Positions 4,451-9,320 of a stretch of 9,320 nucleotides of DNA are shown piece by piece. A program made the position numbers and the translations under genes. The stretch lies in contig UQSX01000104.1 in assembly GCA_900543715.1 (NCBI GenBank), positions 1 through 9,320 on the forward strand, written 5' to 3'. Position 1 is the stretch's first letter. Each line of letters begins with the position of its first letter. This DNA comes from an uncultured Blautia sp. (GTDB lineage: Bacteria > Bacillota > Clostridia > Lachnospirales > Lachnospiraceae). The notes under the pieces were generated by a model. It had not been told where the DNA came from, did not search any database, and worked only from the letters and a program-made list of their open reading frames with translations.

Positions 4451-5992
4451 CTATTTCACACCTGAAGCGCTGTCGGAAAGCGCCCCCTTCCCGGATATCT
4501 TATTTTGAAAAATAAAATTTCTGAAATCTGCGAATCCTCCAGTCTTATTCCCATAGCAAAAGATACCGATTCTGTAGCCGATAAATAAATCCAGAGTATA
4601 TTTCATCTGAAGCTGTGTTCCGATCATCTCCCATTTTTCTCCATCATACGACCAGTAGAAAGCTGCTCTATCCTTAAGTTCATAATAATTGAAATCAATT
4701 CTAAGAAAACACTGATCGGACTTTATAGGAACAGAAATTTCTACCGTTTCTCCCTGCCCCAGTTTTCCCTTGACTACTTCTACCGCAAAAGCACCGTTCT
4801 CCTGTGCTCTTATTCCTACAGACCCATAAGTCCCCTGAAACGCCGTAAGGCCGGCAAATTCCTGAGGCTTCATACCTGAAGCGTCTATTTCTATCGTAAA
4901 AGAAGAATATGGACTCTCTGTTTTTTGGGTCAGTGTTCCACGAGCTTCCATAAGATTTGCTGCTGGAACTTTGGAAAACAGTCTCAGGTATCCGGTTCTT
5001 TTCGTGAGGGACCAGCCGCCGGGTACAGGATTATGGTTCCATTCCCACTGAGGTTTTAAACAATCTTTCTCATAGGAAAAGCTATCGCTGATAATAAGGG
5101 GGTCTGCCTTATACTCTTCAAAAGACGTTTCAAAACTTCGGGGAATCTTTCCTCCCGGCGCCAGTACCGGCCAGTTCTCCTCCCATGTAACAGGCATCAG
5201 ATATGGAATCCTTCCTACTGCTCCATGATCCTGGAACAGCATAGCATACCACTCTCCCTCTTTTGTGTCAATAAGAGTCCCTTGAGCGATTCCGTTGTTG
5301 AAGAATCCCATATCATCATCAACCAGCACTTTACACTCATAATCCCCTAAAAGCTGGGCAGAGCGATAACAGATCACCCGTCTCCTCTTCCTGCCGACAG
5401 TCGGCCAGTCAATAAAGAAAAAATAATGGAAATTATCCTTTGCAATCCAGCGGCAGCCTTCACATCTCAATCCTATCCCCTCTTTTGGGGTAGAAAACAA
5501 AAGACGCTGTACGCCTCCGCGCTTTATTCCCGACAGATCACTCTCCAGTTCCACAATTCTTATTTCCCCATTGCCGTAAACCAGATAAATATGTCCGTCC
5601 TCAAAGACAAAGGACATATCATGATAAATACCATCTAGGGTTATACGTTCCCAGCCTGTTTTTTCTATATCATCTGTGCTGTATATATATGTTTTCTGCA
5701 GATCATTACATGCAAAGCAGGCGTAGAATTTACCTTCATAGTATTTCAGACTGGTGGCCCACTGTCCCTGCCCATAGGCATTTTTTCCCTCTTCCAGCCT
5801 ATAACCGGGATTATCTTCGATGACGTTAAAGATATAAGAAGTAATTTCCCAGTGTACCAAATCCCCGGATCTTAAAACAGGCGCTCCTGGCGTCACAAAC
5901 ATAGTTGTAGACACCATATAGTACATATCATTTACACGTATAATATCAATATCCGGCATATCGATCTCCATGATCGGATTTGTTACTCTCAT
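4451..5992 (-). CDS. GH43 family glycosidase (beta-xylosidase/alpha-L-arabinofuranosidase type)
   Basis: The 513-residue product has a five-bladed beta-propeller GH43 domain at about residues 1-290 and a C-terminal beta-sandwich of the GH43 C2/concanavalin-like type at about 300-500. Likely catalytic residues are the base Asp14 (MPDIDII), the pKa-modulating Asp125 (YHDMSF) and the acid Glu178 (LRCEGCRW). The stretch EWYAMLFQDHGAVGRIPYLMPV is typical of XynD-like GH43 enzymes. The catalytic-acid context is CEGC rather than the more usual EGP, a small departure. There is no signal peptide, so it acts in the cytoplasm on imported oligosaccharides. The start ATG at 5990-5992 follows an AAGGAAG site. 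It lies 24 bp after a GH51 gene, and together they suggest removal of arabinose or xylose units from arabinoxylan-type oligosaccharides. The exact substrate cannot be told from sequence. Confidence 0.9.
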   Translation of the reverse strand: MRVTNPIMEIDMPDIDIIRVNDMYYMVSTTMFVTPGAPVLRSGDLVHWEITSYIFNVIEDNPGYRLEEGKNAYGQGQWATSLKYYEGKFYACFACNDLQKTYIYSTDDIEKTGWERITLDGIYHDMSFVFEDGHIYLVYGNGEIRIVELESDLSGIKRGGVQRLLFSTPKEGIGLRCEGCRWIAKDNFHYFFFIDWPTVGRKRRRVICYRSAQLLGDYECKVLVDDDMGFFNNGIAQGTLIDTKEGEWYAMLFQDHGAVGRIPYLMPVTWEENWPVLAPGGKIPRSFETSFEEYKADPLIISDSFSYEKDCLKPQWEWNHNPVPGGWSLTKRTGYLRLFSKVPAANLMEARGTLTQKTESPYSSFTIEIDASGMKPQEFAGLTAFQGTYGSVGIRAQENGAFAVEVVKGKLGQGETVEISVPIKSDQCFLRIDFNYYELKDRAAFYWSYDGEKWEMIGTQLQMKYTLDLFIGYRIGIFCYGNKTGGFADFRNFIFQNKISGKGALSDSASGVK

Positions 5993-6016
5993 CTTATACT
6001 TCCTTTCTTATCTTTT

Positions 6017-7519
6017 TTACTTTACAGATAAATGCAGGACACTGCAGGCCGGAATGGTAAAGGCCAGGCCTTTATCTGTGATCTTCACGTCTGTAAATTC
6101 TTTTGTGCAGACAGTTTCCGGTTCCTCAAAAGTATTCATGGCATGCATTTCTTCTGTAAGGATCTCACCCTTTACTTCAGAAATATTCTTTTCCAGAATC
6201 GTAGTATCAATCTCATAGTCCTCTGTAAGAGAAAGGTTGGTAACTGTAATATGCAGAACGCCATTTTCGTCTACAGAAACAGACTCGGTAAGATTCGGTA
6301 CCTGATATTCTTCTTCCACGCCTATGGTTTCTGTATCTATATAGCTGTCCACCAGCATAGCGTCCTGATGGTATTTGTACATATTAAATACATGATAGGT
6401 AGGAGTCTTGATCATCTTTTCTCCTTCTGTAAGGATTACAGACTGAAGTACATTGACGATCTGAGCGATATTGGCCATCCGTACACGGTCGCTGTGTTTG
6501 TTAAAGATGTTCAGGTTAATACCAGCTACCAGAGCGTCTCTCATAGTGTTCTGCTGATAAAGGAATCCTGGATTGGTTCCCGGCTCTACGGTGAACCAGG
6601 TTCCCCACTCGTCAACGATCAGGCCGATTTCTTTTTTAGGATCATACTTGTCCATGATGGCTCCATGACGGCGGATCAGCTCATCCATATAGAGAGTTTT
6701 GCTGAGGGTCTTATACCATACCTTATCATCAAAGTCTGTGGCGCTTCCCTTGATCTCCCAGCCTTCTGGATGGGTATAATAATGAAGAGAAAGGCCATCC
6801 ATAAATCCATGCTGGAAAGGCTGGCTGTGGCGGAAGCAAGTTGACATAACTCCTTCTGTCCACTCATAGTCATCTACGTTTGGACCGCAGGCGATCTTGT
6901 AAATTTTCTTATCTGCTTTATAGTCTCTCACATAGGTCTGATATCTCCGGTACTCGTTGGCATAAAATTCCGGCGTCATATTTCCGCCGCATCCCCAGTT
7001 CTCATTGCCTACACCAAAGAAAGCCACATCCCAGGAATTTTCCTGACCGTTTTCTTTTCTCCAGTCAGCCATAGGAGATACTCCGTCAAAGGTCATATAT
7101 TCTACCCACTCTGACATTTCCTGTACAGTTCCGCTGCCTACGTTTCCATTTACATAAGCCTCGCAGCCTAACTGACGGCACAGTTCAAAGAACTCATGGG
7201 TACCAAAGCTGTTGTCTTCTACAACACCGCCCCAGTGGGTATTGATGATCTTCTTTCTGTTTTCTTTTGGGCCTACTCCGTCTTTCCAGTGGTACTCATC
7301 AGCGAAGCAGCCTCCCGGCCAGCGAAGTACAGGAATTTTCATTTCCTTTAAAGCTTCCACTACGTCGGTACGCATACCGTTTACATTAGGGATCGGAGAG
7401 TCTTCTCCTACATACATTCCCTCATAGATACATCTTCCCAGGTGTTCGGAAAAATGTCCGTAGATTTCCTTGTGGATCTTACTTTTCTTTACATTTGGAT
7501 TGATCACAAATTTTGTCAT
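6017..7519 (-). CDS. GH51 alpha-L-arabinofuranosidase (first paralogue)
   Basis: The 500-residue enzyme has the GH51 TIM barrel followed by a beta-sandwich. It hydrolyses terminal alpha-L-arabinofuranosides with retention. The acid/base is Glu173 in [13 protein letters not shown] and the nucleophile is Glu304 in LIVDEWGTW. The N-terminal [20 protein letters not shown] and the [13 protein letters not shown] motif (66-78) are family hallmarks. The form [10 protein letters not shown] marks a GH51 subgroup distinct from its neighbour at 7592-9106. There is no signal peptide. The start ATG at 7517-7519 follows GAGGAG by a normal spacing. It is the second gene of the operon, 72 bp after the first GH51. 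AbfA-type names are used for both groups, so no symbol is given. Confidence 0.95.
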   Translation of the reverse strand: MTKFVINPNVKKSKIHKEIYGHFSEHLGRCIYEGMYVGEDSPIPNVNGMRTDVVEALKEMKIPVLRWPGGCFADEYHWKDGVGPKENRKKIINTHWGGVVEDNSFGTHEFFELCRQLGCEAYVNGNVGSGTVQEMSEWVEYMTFDGVSPMADWRKENGQENSWDVAFFGVGNENWGCGGNMTPEFYANEYRRYQTYVRDYKADKKIYKIACGPNVDDYEWTEGVMSTCFRHSQPFQHGFMDGLSLHYYTHPEGWEIKGSATDFDDKVWYKTLSKTLYMDELIRRHGAIMDKYDPKKEIGLIVDEWGTWFTVEPGTNPGFLYQQNTMRDALVAGINLNIFNKHSDRVRMANIAQIVNVLQSVILTEGEKMIKTPTYHVFNMYKYHQDAMLVDSYIDTETIGVEEEYQVPNLTESVSVDENGVLHITVTNLSLTEDYEIDTTILEKNISEVKGEILTEEMHAMNTFEEPETVCTKEFTDVKITDKGLAFTIPACSVLHLSVK

Positions 7520-7591
7520 ATATTTTCTCCTCTTTCATAAGACAATCCAAAATGACTGCCCATATAATATTCCGTATTTCTGCCTATCTAT

Positions 7592-9211
<1,620 letters not shown>

Positions 9212-9245
9212 TTATCCATATTTGGTTCTAAGTAAAATACTTTTG

Positions 9246-9274
9246 TTGCCTAAGTCCGGATTTTCACTTATAAT
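9246..9274 (+). promoter_or_regulatory. Divergent promoter pointing out of the window
   Basis: On the plus strand TTGCCT (9246-9251), a 17-bp spacer and a perfect TATAAT (9269-9274) form a promoter that reads toward the right edge. No start codon of a matching gene lies within the last 46 bases. A divergently transcribed regulator or transporter beside the glycosidase operon is plausible but lies outside the window. Confidence 0.55.
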
Positions 9275-9320
9275 AATACCAAAGTTTAACTCTTATTCTA
9301 TCTATAACACACCGTAACAA

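Noticed and set aside
6032..6844. 270-codon plus-strand open frame opposite the GH51 gene
   Set aside because: It lies wholly within a well-supported GH51 coding region on the other strand and its translation has no recognisable domain.

Overview
The window looks like the chromosome of a low-to-moderate GC gut Firmicute, most probably a Lachnospiraceae-type Clostridium relative. The grounds are strong AGGAGG ribosome binding sites, GTG/ATG starts, the order rpmG-secE-nusG-rplK-rplA, a DUF6171-type zinc-ribbon protein, and intracellular GH51/GH43 enzymes. The species cannot be named from the sequence alone. Every real gene found lies on the minus strand, so transcription runs from the right end to the left.

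Right part (9320 to 3746): an arabinose-releasing glycosidase operon. A perfect-consensus sigma-70-type promoter (9164-9192) reads into two different GH51 alpha-L-arabinofuranosidases, then a GH43 enzyme with a C-terminal beta-sandwich domain, then a small eight-cysteine DUF6171-like protein and a VOC/PhnB-like protein. None of the glycosidases has a signal peptide, so they probably trim imported arabino- or arabinoxylo-oligosaccharides in the cytoplasm. A second promoter pointing out of the window (9246-9274) suggests a divergent gene beyond the right edge.

Middle part (3671 to 1190): the translation/transcription/secretion operon rpmG-secE-nusG-rplK-rplA. Its main promoter is embedded in the left arm of the terminator that ends the upstream glycosidase operon. 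Two near-identical 28-nt elements that fold like the 23S rRNA binding site of ribosomal protein L1 lie just upstream of rplK and of rplA. This points to L1 feedback control with a duplicated operator. The operon closes with a U-tract terminator. The rplJ-rplL pair that often follows rplA is not present.

Left part (1189 to 1): an accessory or decaying region. It holds a short-chain dehydrogenase pseudogene (gluconate 5-dehydrogenase-like) with a stop, a frameshift, an internal deletion that removes the active site, and a truncated 3' end. Next comes a perfect 12-bp inverted repeat, then a good promoter, and then the 5' part of an AAA_14/DUF4143-type ATPase gene that runs off the left edge.

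No tRNA, rRNA, CRISPR array, insertion sequence or phage gene was seen. The best candidates for something little described are the duplicated L1-site element, the promoter nested inside a terminator, and the inverted repeat next to the ATPase promoter.
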